Source: Eubacteriales bacterium
GTDB taxonomy: Bacteria; Bacillota; Clostridia; Christensenellales; Aristaeellaceae
Length of the DNA: 64,000 nt
Assembly (NCBI GenBank): GCA_028693055.1
Contig: JAQUWD010000003.1
Location: 62,001-126,000 of the forward strand
Reading direction: 5' to 3'
The position numbers and the translations under genes are program-made. Below, piece by piece: positions 55,851 to 64,000 of this stretch (positions within the stretch are counted from its first letter, which is position 1; each line of letters starts with the position of its first letter). The notes below the pieces were generated by a model that had not been told where the DNA came from, searched no databases, and worked only from the letters and a program-made list of their open reading frames with translations.

Positions 55851-56549
55851 CTATTCTCTCTCCATTTCAACAAATTCCGGGCGCGCCTGTAACGCGGTCA
55901 GTACACAGCGGCTATGCAGCTTTTCAGCGCACTTTTTCGCAACGCTGGCAAGCTCTTCCGTATCGCATTGGTTTAGGACAATGGCAAAAGGAGTAAGTAC
56001 ATTCTTGTGCTGTCCCCTATTGCTTTCCAGCACATATGCGACGTCATCTGGCGTAATGATCGCATCCATTTGCTTTCGTAGCAGCGCTCCATACCGTTGC
56101 GGTCGATGGGCGGCTATCCCAATAGTCTTTCCAATGCCAGTCACTCCGGCAACGGCAATTACTTTATTCTCTAAGCCCGTCAGCACCGGCTCGTATTCCT
56201 CCGGCGCTTTTAGGGGAAGTCCTCTTGACCCGTCCGCCTCAATGAATACATAATCCGCTGGTGAGAACAACGTTGCCAATCCACAGTCCGGCTTTTGCAG
56301 CTTTCCATTCTCACAAAGCTTCCCTACCGCTACTACGGAATCGACTTGAAAGGCTTTTTCTAGCGTTTTTGGGGTTGGGTTCAGCAAAAGCTTCCCAGCT
56401 GGCGGCCAGCAATGGGTCGTAGTCAGGCGAAGCACTTTGCCTTCTGCACCTAATTCTGCGCAAAGGCGATCAATCAGCGAGGTCTTTCCCCCACTACCCA
56501 CAACCGCTGTAACGCCCTTTGTAATGCTAAGCGCGTCACAGACTCGCAT
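55851..56549 (-). CDS. yqeC: Selenium-dependent hydroxylase accessory protein YqeC
   Basis: This 232-residue P-loop protein has Walker A VVGSGGKTSL, LRLTTTHCWPP, DYVFIEADGSRGLPLKAP and VAGVTGIGKTI, all characteristic of YqeC. It probably binds a nucleotide during maturation of selenium-containing molybdenum hydroxylases. The ATG at 56549 with AAGGTGG is preferred; an in-frame ATG 21 bases earlier lacks a ribosome site. It overlaps the DUF3343 gene end by 14 bases. Confidence 0.9.
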   Translation of the reverse strand: MRVCDALSITKGVTAVVGSGGKTSLIDRLCAELGAEGKVLRLTTTHCWPPAGKLLLNPTPKTLEKAFQVDSVVAVGKLCENGKLQKPDCGLATLFSPADYVFIEADGSRGLPLKAPEEYEPVLTGLENKVIAVAGVTGIGKTIGIAAHRPQRYGALLRKQMDAIITPDDVAYVLESNRGQHKNVLTPFAIVLNQCDTEELASVAKKCAEKLHSRCVLTALQARPEFVEMERE

Positions 56550-56808
56550 CGTTTTCGGCCACCTTTTCATACGTACCGTTTACGACGGCTACAATTTGTT
56601 CAAAATCTCGATGCATGAAAGCTGTGCAGGGCTCTAAGGCAAAGAATCTCACACAGGTGCCGCAGCTGGAGCTTAACGCTCTGGGAACCGGCCGCGCTGA
56701 AGCTTCTATCCCCGCACTATGGAGTCTGTTCAACGTTTGCAGCGCAGCTAGATGCGTCCAAAAAGTGGCTATGTACTCCTTCAGCGGCGGGTGATCTTCA
56801 ATGTCCAT
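56536..56808 (-). CDS. DUF3343 small protein, putative Se/S carrier
   Basis: This 90-residue protein has the DUF3343 core: an N-terminal THLAALQTLNRLHSAGIEA helix and the cysteine motif PRALSSSCGTCVRF. Members are thought to carry selenium or sulfur on the cysteines, based mainly on gene context. It starts inside the TusA-like gene (28-base overlap) and ends inside yqeC, so translation is tightly coupled. Confidence 0.88.
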   Translation of the reverse strand: MDIEDHPPLKEYIATFWTHLAALQTLNRLHSAGIEASARPVPRALSSSCGTCVRFFALEPCTAFMHRDFEQIVAVVNGTYEKVAENDASL

Positions 56809-56990
56809 TCCCCATCCTTTTCCTCTCTAGCTGCTTCATACCCTTCGTGCCCGGCATAGCGGGTAATGTTTTCGACCGAGCAGACGTTATCGACCACAAC
56901 AGTAATCCCTTCGGGATTGTCGATCAATGCTTTTCTAGTAAGAATCAAGGGTTCTGGACAGGAACGTCCACGAGCATCAACATTTGTCAT
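56781..56990 (-). CDS. TusA/YedF-type sulfurtransferase-like protein
   Basis: This 69-residue protein has the TusA fold signature CPEPLILTRKAL, with the catalytic cysteine at the start of the CPxP motif. In selenium loci such proteins may pass selenium persulfide-like groups from importers or desulfurases to SelD. It overlaps yedE by four bases (ATGA) and DUF3343 by 28 bases. Confidence 0.92.
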   Translation of the reverse strand: MTNVDARGRSCPEPLILTRKALIDNPEGITVVVDNVCSVENITRYAGHEGYEAAREEKDGEWTLKITRR

Positions 56991-58045
56991 GCCTTTTTTC
57001 CGCCTTTCAAAATATTACACAGGCTAATTACCAATAAAATCGCAAGGCACACTACAACAGCGATTTGACCATTTGCTGTAGGACCGTTACCGGAGGATGC
57101 AAGGCCCCAATTATGGCACAGCGCCGCACCCAGCACCATTCCCGTGATCGTTACGGCTGCGTCGCTATCGCCCTCTCCAGCCATCACCAATTGGCGCAGC
57201 GGGCAGCCCCCTAGCAATACGCTGCCCCAACCAACCGTCGCCATACCCAGAAAATTCCAAAGACCATCCGTATGGGCTACGGGCTGTTCTGCAAAGGACA
57301 GCTTGAATTTGCCTAAAATAAAATTGCCTGCCAATACGACTACCAGTAATGCAATGCTACCCCAAAGCAGGTGCATATCGCGGAAAAGCATGGTATCTCT
57401 CAAACCGCCCGCCATGCAAAACCGGCTACGCTGCGCTAGCGCCCCAACCGCCAGTCCACCAGCTAATGAAGCCAAAATAGGTGCATGCTGAGAGCCAGGG
57501 CCGCTTTCGGAAAAAAGGAAAAGCGCCGGAACGCAAAGAGTGAGTATAAATAGAATACTTACGAGAGCGGGAAAAGCAGCTCCCTCTGATTTTGACTGTG
57601 CATAGGAACGTCTAAGAGAAAAGCCAGAATTCAACGCCAGTACGCCGACGCCGATGCCCGCAATAAAGCCTACCAAGCCAACCACTGCGTTTAAATCACC
57701 GCCGCCAACGCGCAATAGCATACGCAGGGGGCAACCAAGGAACATGAGAGCTCCCACCATTACGCAAAAGCCGAGTATCAGCCGAGTTACAGGTGAAGAG
57801 CCCCCTCTTGCGCGGAATTCGCCAAAGCAAAGAGAAATCACTAGTGAACCAAGAACGATTCCCACGATTTCGGGCCGGAAGTATTGTACCGCCGCAGCGC
57901 TGTGCAGGCTGCAGGAGCCAGCGCTGTCCCGCAGGAAACAAGCGATACAAAAGCCCATATTAGCTGGATTTCCAAGCGCGACGAGAATAAGCGCAACCAA
58001 GCCGATCACGGCTCCGGTGATGATGACCATCATATTTTTCTTCAT
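56987..58045 (-). CDS. yedE: YedE-family putative selenium transporter
   Basis: This 352-residue membrane protein has about ten hydrophobic segments. It contains the family cysteine motifs MGFCIACFLRDSAGSCSLH near the N terminus and two GCPLR repeats (FLGCPLRMLLRVGGGDLNA and LGGCPLRQLVMAGEGDSDA). YeeE/YedE proteins move thiosulfate or related sulfur species, and this subgroup is linked to selenium. The ATG at 58045 has AGGAG; the longer frame has none. It is the first gene of the selenium operon. Confidence 0.92.
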   Translation of the reverse strand: MKKNMMVIITGAVIGLVALILVALGNPANMGFCIACFLRDSAGSCSLHSAAAVQYFRPEIVGIVLGSLVISLCFGEFRARGGSSPVTRLILGFCVMVGALMFLGCPLRMLLRVGGGDLNAVVGLVGFIAGIGVGVLALNSGFSLRRSYAQSKSEGAAFPALVSILFILTLCVPALFLFSESGPGSQHAPILASLAGGLAVGALAQRSRFCMAGGLRDTMLFRDMHLLWGSIALLVVVLAGNFILGKFKLSFAEQPVAHTDGLWNFLGMATVGWGSVLLGGCPLRQLVMAGEGDSDAAVTITGMVLGAALCHNWGLASSGNGPTANGQIAVVVCLAILLVISLCNILKGGKKA

Positions 58046-58060
58046 GGATTGTCGCTCCTG

Positions 58061-58069
58061 TGCTATAAT
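58061..58069 (+). promoter_or_regulatory. Extended -10 promoter of the desulfurase-like gene
   Basis: TGCTATAAT is an extended -10 element on the plus strand; TTCATG at 58041-58046 is a weak -35 at 17-base spacing. It lies between the divergent yedE and desulfurase genes. Confidence 0.6.
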
Positions 58070-58126
58070 GATGTTATCCAAGCGAAGCTTGAATGTATGC
58101 ATAGTTTACCATAAGGAGATAGCAAA

Positions 58127-59266
58127 GTGCAATCCTTTTATTTCGATAACGCATCCACCTCTTACCCCAAAGCGCCCGGCGTAGGAGAAGCGATGAAGCG
58201 TTATGTGGACGATATTGGCATGAATGTGGGACGAGGAGGCTACCGTGACGCCATACAAGCAGAGCAAGCTTGTTTAGCTTTACGAGAAAAACTGTGCAAA
58301 TGGTATCATTCTGAATGTGTAGAAGGCTGCATCCTAACGCCGGGTGCAACCTTCGGACTCAATATGGTTTTAAAAGGATATTTACAACCGGGCGACCATG
58401 TGCTGGTCAGCGCCATGGAGCATAACGCAGTGATGCGTCCCTTACGGCAAATGGATGGAATCGTCGTTGAAACCGTTCCCTGCGCTGCCGACGGAACCAT
58501 GATGGTTGCTGATTTTGAAGAGAAACTGAATCCTCAAATAAAGCTGGTGTGCATAACCGCCGTATCCAACGTATGCGGTACCATTATGCCCTTCGCCAAA
58601 TTAGGGCGCATCTGCCATAGTCACAACATTCCCTTTGTAGTAGACGCTTCACAGGCTGTGGGACACCTTCCCATTGATTGCCTTGCTATGGAGATAGACG
58701 CGCTGGTATTCTCCGCCCACAAAGGGCTGCTAGGCCCGCAAGGAATCGGGGCAGCTCTGCTTCGCCGTTCCTTTGCGGAAAGGCTACGTCCCTTCGTCAC
58801 CGGCGGTACCGGAAGTATTTCCGATCAAGAAACGCAGCCCTTATTTCTGCCAGATAAATTTGAAGCCGGAACCCCCAATTTGCCTGGTGTTTACGGTTTC
58901 TCTGCCTCTATTGACTTTGTGATCGCTCATCAGCAGGAAATTGATCGTCGGGAGCAAAAACTGTGCGAACGGTTTCTATCCGGAATTGCGCAAAACAAAA
59001 AGCTTCGTTTGTATGGCCTGCCCACGATTGAGGGGCGCGTAGGCGTTTTCGCACTGGATTTTCCATCGATGGACAACGGCGATCTTGCGGAAAAACTAGA
59101 ACGAGAATATGGTATTTTAACCCGTTCCGGCTTGCAATGCGCACCCGCAGCTCATCAAACGATGAGCACCTTCCCGCAAGGAGTGATTCGTTTTTCTTTG
59201 GGCTGGCAAACCACAGAGCAGGAAATTGATTTCGTGCTTGCCGCCCTTCGGAGCTTGGTAGAATAA
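58127..59266 (+). CDS. Cysteine desulfurase/selenocysteine lyase-like aminotransferase class V protein
   Basis: This 379-residue PLP enzyme has the motif FDNASTSYPKAP at the start, the PLP lysine Lys199 in FSAHKGLLGPQG and a putative catalytic Cys338 in RSGLQCAPAAH. It would mobilise sulfur or selenium from cysteine or selenocysteine. The start is GTG behind AAGGAG. It is transcribed divergently from the yedE-TusA-DUF3343-yqeCB-selD operon, a usual neighbour in labile-selenium loci, so selenium delivery to SelD is likely. An IscS-type housekeeping role cannot be excluded. Confidence 0.9.
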   Translation: MQSFYFDNASTSYPKAPGVGEAMKRYVDDIGMNVGRGGYRDAIQAEQACLALREKLCKWYHSECVEGCILTPGATFGLNMVLKGYLQPGDHVLVSAMEHNAVMRPLRQMDGIVVETVPCAADGTMMVADFEEKLNPQIKLVCITAVSNVCGTIMPFAKLGRICHSHNIPFVVDASQAVGHLPIDCLAMEIDALVFSAHKGLLGPQGIGAALLRRSFAERLRPFVTGGTGSISDQETQPLFLPDKFEAGTPNLPGVYGFSASIDFVIAHQQEIDRREQKLCERFLSGIAQNKKLRLYGLPTIEGRVGVFALDFPSMDNGDLAEKLEREYGILTRSGLQCAPAAHQTMSTFPQGVIRFSLGWQTTEQEIDFVLAALRSLVE

Positions 59267-59284
59267 ATAAACGGAGGCGATCAC

Positions 59285-61435
59285 GTGATTACTTGTAACA
59301 AGGGAAAAGGATTCTTTCACTTATCAAATTCCTCGGTATCTTTGGTACTACAGCTGCGTCAGGATGGTGATATGGGGCAAGAACTGCTGCAAACCTACTT
59401 CGGCTCCCCTATTCACGATGGGGACGTATCTCTACCCTCTTACAGCGATCATTTCTCTAACGATGGTCTCCGTACAGTACTCCCCTATGCCTGTCCCATT
59501 GACGGGCTCGGAGATTACCGCCCGTCCATGCTGCGGGTTATGGATTCGTCCGGTCGACGCAACGCAGAATTATTTTACGAAAGCCATCAAATAGCTCCCG
59601 GCAAGCCTGTTTTGGATGGGCTGCCGGCAACCTATGCCGAAAACGAGGACGAAGCGGAAACTTTGCTAATTACCTTAGGCGATCCCGTGACGGGGCTCAA
59701 GGCCGTCTGTTCCTATACGTTGTTTGCTAGTTCGACGGCTGTTGCTGCCAATGTGAAATTGATAAATAGCGGTACTGAAGCGTTAACGCTGGAAAACGCA
59801 GCAAGCGCCTGCTTCACCTTTGAAGGCAGGTATGACATGCTTCATTTGCACGGCACATGGGCTCATGAGCGGAATGTAGAACGCATCCCCGCTGCGCGTA
59901 TGACCCGGCAAATTGAATCCTGCCGCGGAGCCAGCGGTCATGAACACAATCCCTTTGTCGCGTTGATGCGTCCGGAAGCAAGCGAGGCTTACGGAGAATG
60001 CTATGGCTTCAGCCTTGTTTATAGCGGAGATTTTCGCATTGCAGTCGATGAAAACTGTTTTGGCACCACTCGATTGGTAGGCGGACTGAATCCTAGAACC
60101 TTCCGCTGGACGCTGAAGCCGGGCGATTGCTTTCAAGCCCCGGAAGCCGTTGTGGTTTATTCCTCCAACGGACTGAACGGCATGAGCCAAACCTATCATC
60201 AGCTATATCGCAGTCGTCTTTGTCGGGGATACTGGCGTGACCGAGAGCGTCCAATTTTGATTAACAACTGGGAAGCCACCTATTTCGACTTCAACCACGA
60301 ACGCATTATGAAAATCGCTAAGACAGCGGCCGAGTTGGGCGTTGAGCTATTTGTCTTGGACGACGGATGGTTCGGGCAGCGCAACGATGATCATTCCTCC
60401 TTAGGCGATTGGGTGGTTAATACCAAGAAACTGTCCAAGGGGCTGGAAGGCTTATCTGAAGAGATTCATGGCTTGGGTATGAACTTTGGCCTGTGGTTTG
60501 AGCCCGAAATGGTATCTCCCCGCTCCGACCTATACAACGCGCATCCCGACTGGTGCCTACACATACCCGGTCGCCGTCGTACGGAAGCCAGACATCAGCT
60601 GACCTTGGATATGTCCCGAAAAGACGTGCAGGATTACGTAATCAATGCAGTATCCGCTATCCTGCGCAGTACGCAGATTGATTATGTAAAATGGGATATG
60701 AACCGTAGCTTTATGGAAGTTGGATCGGAGCTTCCTGTGGAGCAAGGAGAAATCGTTCATCGGTATATGCTGGGCCTTTATCGAGTACTAGCTGAAATAA
60801 CGTCTGCCTTCCCCAAGGTGCTATTTGAAAGCTGCGCCAGCGGCGGCGGACGTTTCGACCCGGGTATGCTGTATTACATGCCTCAAACATGGACTAGCGA
60901 TGACACGGACGCAGTGGAACGGCTATATATTCAATATGGTACCAGCCTTTGCTATCCAGCCTCTACCATTGGCGCTCATGTGAGCGCGTCGCCAAATCAT
61001 CAAATAAAACGTGTGACCAGTGTGGAGATGCGCGGGTTGGTAGCGTTGGGCGGCAACTTTGGCTATGAGCTTGATTTATCCGCACAATCACCAGAGGATC
61101 TTGAAAAAATAAAAGAGCAGATTTCTTTGGTCAAAAACCTCCGTTCTACTACGAACAAAGGTGTTTTTACACGACTTTTAAGCCCGTTTGACAGTAACTT
61201 CGCCGCTTGGCAGTTTGTGGATGAAAAGCGTGTCGTTCTATGCGTATACCGTATTCTAGCCCACCCCGCCAGCAGCGCGCCAGTTATTCGTTTGCGAAAC
61301 CTACCGCTAGGCGTCAGCTATCGCGACGAAAATCACCGTGTGCTGTCCTCCGAGGCGCTCATGAACATCGGCATTCGGCCAGAGCTTAAAAATGAGGACT
61401 TCAGTGGCTTCATACAGATATGGGAACGAGAGTAA
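59285..61435 (+). CDS. Alpha-galactosidase (GH36)
   Basis: This 716-residue enzyme hydrolyses terminal alpha-galactosides such as raffinose or melibiose. The N-terminal beta-sandwich is followed by a TIM barrel with NNWEATYFDFN, the nucleophile Asp471 in DYVKWDMNR and the acid/base Asp539 in TWTSDDTDA, plus FESCASGGGRFDPGM. Length is normal for bacterial GH36. No signal peptide is present, so it is cytosolic. The start is GTG at 59285 with GGAGG. It follows the desulfurase gene by 18 bases but has no functional link to it. Confidence 0.95.
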   Translation: MITCNKGKGFFHLSNSSVSLVLQLRQDGDMGQELLQTYFGSPIHDGDVSLPSYSDHFSNDGLRTVLPYACPIDGLGDYRPSMLRVMDSSGRRNAELFYESHQIAPGKPVLDGLPATYAENEDEAETLLITLGDPVTGLKAVCSYTLFASSTAVAANVKLINSGTEALTLENAASACFTFEGRYDMLHLHGTWAHERNVERIPAARMTRQIESCRGASGHEHNPFVALMRPEASEAYGECYGFSLVYSGDFRIAVDENCFGTTRLVGGLNPRTFRWTLKPGDCFQAPEAVVVYSSNGLNGMSQTYHQLYRSRLCRGYWRDRERPILINNWEATYFDFNHERIMKIAKTAAELGVELFVLDDGWFGQRNDDHSSLGDWVVNTKKLSKGLEGLSEEIHGLGMNFGLWFEPEMVSPRSDLYNAHPDWCLHIPGRRRTEARHQLTLDMSRKDVQDYVINAVSAILRSTQIDYVKWDMNRSFMEVGSELPVEQGEIVHRYMLGLYRVLAEITSAFPKVLFESCASGGGRFDPGMLYYMPQTWTSDDTDAVERLYIQYGTSLCYPASTIGAHVSASPNHQIKRVTSVEMRGLVALGGNFGYELDLSAQSPEDLEKIKEQISLVKNLRSTTNKGVFTRLLSPFDSNFAAWQFVDEKRVVLCVYRILAHPASSAPVIRLRNLPLGVSYRDENHRVLSSEALMNIGIRPELKNEDFSGFIQIWERE

Positions 61436-61447
61436 AAAGCTATGTAA

Positions 61448-61925
61448 ATGCCGCTATGTATTTCTGTCATCCCTTTGATGGATTTGCTAGGGTGGTGGCT
61501 GGTGGGCCGACGCTCTTTTGGTATTCTAGCGCTACAAATGGCTGCTAATACCCTACTGTGGGCAGGTCAAATGATTTGTACGTTTTTATAGCTTTTGTAT
61601 GCGTTTCAGTTGCTTACTCCGGACGCCCATAAGCAAATCAGCCCGTTGCTTTACCTTCCGCTGGTTGTTTTCGGGCTTATCCCTGCTGTGCAATGTTTTC
61701 ACCGGCTGGTTTTTCTACTTTGATACGGAACATTTATATCGGCGAGGCACACTATATCTACCCTTGACGATGCAGTTTGGCGGTTATAGCGACGTTGCGT
61801 TTATCATGATGCTTCGCCGCTATTTAACCGCAAGAGACAAAGCGACAAAAGTCAGCTGCTTATGGATGTCCTCCTTCATGATTCTGCCCTATTTGGCGAT
61901 GCTGGCTCTGCGTTTTTTCCGTATT
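61448..61925 (+). pseudogene. Decayed membrane sensor gene (resembles the N-terminal membrane domain of GGDEF-type proteins)
   Basis: The 453-base gap after the GH36 gene holds a broken coding region. From ATG 61448 the frame reads DLLGWWLVGRRSFGILALQ and stops at TAG 61589; the same frame continues with KQISPLLYLPLVVFGLIPAV, then the signal moves to the next frame near 61690 with NVFTGWFFYFDTEHLYRRGT and ILPYLAMLALRFF. The hydrophobic pattern and FTGWFFYFD..YRRGTLY resemble multi-membrane-segment sensor domains that precede GGDEF domains. The output domain is missing: the sequence runs into the convergent surface-protein gene. One stop and one frameshift are needed to repair it. Confidence 0.6.
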
Positions 61926-64000
61926 ATCAGCCGAAGCCCAAGACCACTCAGCAGACACATACCCAGCCAAAGCAGCGGCTTGCTGTTGTCGCCCGTTTGG
62001 GGCGGTACAACAGCAGGAGAAATGTACAGCGTGGCAATGCCTGAACGCAGCGTATTTCCATGGGCGTCGGTGAGCAGACAGCCATATTGATAACCGTTAT
62101 TTTCCAGTGTGACCGGTGCGGTCGTCTGACTTGTTCCCGTTTTCCCACTCGATTTTTGCCAGCCGAGCCCGTCATTTCGATTGATATACCATTGATAAGT
62201 AAGTCCGTCGCCCGTTGCAGCAAGCGTAAATGTTGCTTGTTGTCCGACTACGACGTATTGATCGATGGGTTGCGTGGTGATAGATGGCTTGGCAATTGTC
62301 ATCAGCGTTGCCCCATTGCTCGTCGCATTAGGTGAAACGCCATTGGACACGATACAACGATACTGGTATCCATTCATAGCCGTGGTCGTATTCGGCGTTG
62401 TATATCTCGTAGTTGTTCCACCCGCACCATCTGTTACATTGCTCCAGTTTATACCGCCGTTTTTAGAGACCTGCCATTGATAACCTAGCGCAGGCTTGCC
62501 GTCTGCTGCAACAGTAAACGTCGATGCTTCACCCTCAATTACGGATTGGCTTATTGGCTGTATGCGAATAGAGGGTGCGACCTGCGCAGCAACTACCGTC
62601 AGCGTCATTTCCTGATTAGCAGGATTGTTGTAGTTGCCGGATGTATCTGCCACGGTTGCCGTGAAGGTCAACGTTGCGCCAACGGCAGTCGTTGCTGGAA
62701 TGACGTAGCTTGCAGTATAATGCCCTGCTTGACCGCTGACTGAAGCGAGTGACAGCGCACCCTCCGGTCCGCTTAGCGCAACTCCGTCAGGCTGTGTCCA
62801 GCCGCTGTCGGCAAGGGAGTTTTCGCCATTGGCCGCGCCTACAGAAAGCGTAATCGTGGTTCCCGGAGCCGCGTTACCGGGGTTGGAGGAAACCTGTAGG
62901 GTTATTGCAGCTGGATAAATCGACAGCGATCCCTGTGTGTAGTCAATGATGTACTTGCTTCCAGCAGAAAGGCTTCCCTGCCTAATCGTATACGAATAAC
63001 CGGCAGTTTCTCCCGCATCACGAGCGAGTGCTCCCGTCAGTAGACTTGCAGTATCTGATCCAACCCAGCCGGTTGCTGTATAATTCAATGTTGGATCAAG
63101 CTGTCCGTACTTCTTGCTTTGGTTGCTAGCAAACACAGTCAGCCCAGTCGGAGTAGGTGGGATAGGCACGCTGCTGACCTCTACCTTTGCCACGGAGGAA
63201 AACACCGTACTTGCACCCAGACAAGTGGCTTGGCAAAGGTAGTAATACGTTCCTGCGACAAGGGAGGTCGGGATGGCAAACGTATCATTTGCACCAAGGG
63301 CGTCACCAGACTTCACGCCGCTTTCGTTGCATGCAAACCAGCCTAACGTTGGTGCATTGCCGTTCGATACGCTCACCACCACGCTTAAGCTGCCCTTGAT
63401 GTTTCCCGCCGTGACTGTAGTTACTGCGGCAGGTTCGGTTGTGAAGGTGATCTTCGGCACAACGGGCGCGGTATACACATACTCCGCGCTTTTTGCACTT
63501 TGATCGCTATCCGCATAGTTTACGCTATCTCCAACAGCCGTTACAGCAAAGGCATATCTACCCGCTTCGGTAATGGCGGACGTAAAGTTATACTCTGTCG
63601 CTATCACGGGCACTGCCGCGCCCTGCGCAATCCAGACCTGTGCCGCGTCGCTTTTGTAGAGCTGCACAGAATAGCCCGTTGCATTGGTAACCGCGTTCCA
63701 TTTCGCATTGCCGGAAAGCGTTGCATCCCAAACAAGACCCGTTGGCGTGTCCAGCTTCGCCGTGCTGGCTTTGCCAACGACCACCGTTGCCACGTTGGAA
63801 AGCACAGAAACCGCGCCGCTTGAGACGGCCTCACAGAGGTAGTAATACACACCCGCTTCTAAGTCGGTAGGCAGTGTGAAGGAAGTACCGGTGGCAAGAA
63901 CGTTTCCATTGCTGATGCCGTTTTCGTCGCAGGAGTACCAGCTGAGCGTTACAGCCGCCGAGGGCAAAACCGCCGCTTCAGCGGTCAGCGAAGCAGTGAT
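61889..64000 (-). CDS. Sortase-anchored surface protein with Ig-like and MBG repeats (5' end outside window)
   Basis: At least 703 residues are visible and the frame stays open to the window edge. From the N side there are two related repeats (ending GVYYYLCEAV and GTYYYLCQAT) flanking a fibronectin-type-III-like segment (LDTPTGLVWD...WNAVTNATGYSVQLY), an MBG-type domain (KKYGQLDPTLNYTATG), and two Ig-like domains with YQWQVSKNGG and YQWYINRNDG cores. The C terminus has VPPQTGDN, a hydrophobic helix and RKKRR, the sortase sorting signal (LPXTG variant). It would be covalently attached to the cell wall and may bind host or plant surfaces. It overlaps the decayed sensor gene tail to tail. Confidence 0.88.
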   Translation of the reverse strand: MTASLTAEAAVLPSAAVTLSWYSCDENGISNGNVLATGTSFTLPTDLEAGVYYYLCEAVSSGAVSVLSNVATVVVGKASTAKLDTPTGLVWDATLSGNAKWNAVTNATGYSVQLYKSDAAQVWIAQGAAVPVIATEYNFTSAITEAGRYAFAVTAVGDSVNYADSDQSAKSAEYVYTAPVVPKITFTTEPAAVTTVTAGNIKGSLSVVVSVSNGNAPTLGWFACNESGVKSGDALGANDTFAIPTSLVAGTYYYLCQATCLGASTVFSSVAKVEVSSVPIPPTPTGLTVFASNQSKKYGQLDPTLNYTATGWVGSDTASLLTGALARDAGETAGYSYTIRQGSLSAGSKYIIDYTQGSLSIYPAAITLQVSSNPGNAAPGTTITLSVGAANGENSLADSGWTQPDGVALSGPEGALSLASVSGQAGHYTASYVIPATTAVGATLTFTATVADTSGNYNNPANQEMTLTVVAAQVAPSIRIQPISQSVIEGEASTFTVAADGKPALGYQWQVSKNGGINWSNVTDGAGGTTTRYTTPNTTTAMNGYQYRCIVSNGVSPNATSNGATLMTIAKPSITTQPIDQYVVVGQQATFTLAATGDGLTYQWYINRNDGLGWQKSSGKTGTSQTTAPVTLENNGYQYGCLLTDAHGNTLRSGIATLYISPAVVPPQTGDNSKPLLWLGMCLLSGLGLRLIIRKKRRASIAK

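Overview
The window comes from an anaerobic member of the Bacillota, class Clostridia. Evidence for this is the ctsR-mcsA-mcsB-clpC operon, the sporulation pair yabP-yabQ next to a divIC-type gene, an Rnf ferredoxin:NAD+ oxidoreductase operon, a glycyl radical enzyme with its activase, strong AGGAGG ribosome binding sites and frequent ATGA start/stop overlaps. The set of glycosidases and sugar oxidoreductases fits a gut or plant-fibre niche, possibly in or near Christensenellales (inference only). No rRNA, tRNA, CRISPR array, prophage or insertion sequence was seen.

Layout. 1-4406: end of a sugar operon (ABC ATPase fragment, permease, two Gfo/Idh/MocA dehydrogenases around a TIM-barrel isomerase). 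4523-9040 (minus): class III heat-shock operon ctsR-mcsA-mcsB-clpC with a CtsR box; mcsA carries an in-frame amber codon. 9210-14781: a LacI-type regulator followed by a promoter with two identical palindromic operators driving a glycyl radical enzyme activase, a short glycyl radical enzyme and a GH127 glycosidase. 14856-18865: proA, bioY (minus), yabP, yabQ, divIC, ppx. 19076-26469: EF-G paralogue, a PfkB sugar kinase, an acetyltransferase, an alpha/beta hydrolase, a membrane-anchored MurF and a D-Ala-D-Ala ligase. 26492-32298: dxs, tlyA, nadK, argR, recN. 32403-37058: rnfC-D-E-A-B with no rnfG. 37188-39710: proC, rnhA, a tyrosine recombinase. 39768-44881: an oxidoreductase (minus), lexA, an MgtC-family protein, the pseudouridine catabolic pair, and a small unknown protein. 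44876-49805 (minus): mtaD and three glycosyltransferases. 49881-52882 (minus): MFS transporter and GH2 glycosidase. 53003-59266: a selenium locus (xdhC-like, selD, yqeB, yqeC, DUF3343, TusA-like, yedE, cysteine desulfurase-like). 59285-61435: GH36 alpha-galactosidase. 61448-61925: decayed membrane sensor gene. 61889-64000 (minus): a sortase-anchored surface protein that runs off the window.

How the genes work together. Several units take up or cut plant or host glycans and modify the sugars. The Rnf complex would couple ferredoxin oxidation to an ion gradient, although the expected rnfG is missing from the operon. The selenium locus matches the described gene set for labile-selenium molybdenum hydroxylases: selenium uptake/transfer proteins and SelD are present, while the selenocysteine insertion genes selA and selB are not in view. 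The least explained parts are the glycyl radical enzyme/GH127 unit, the rnfG-less Rnf operon and the interrupted mcsA.
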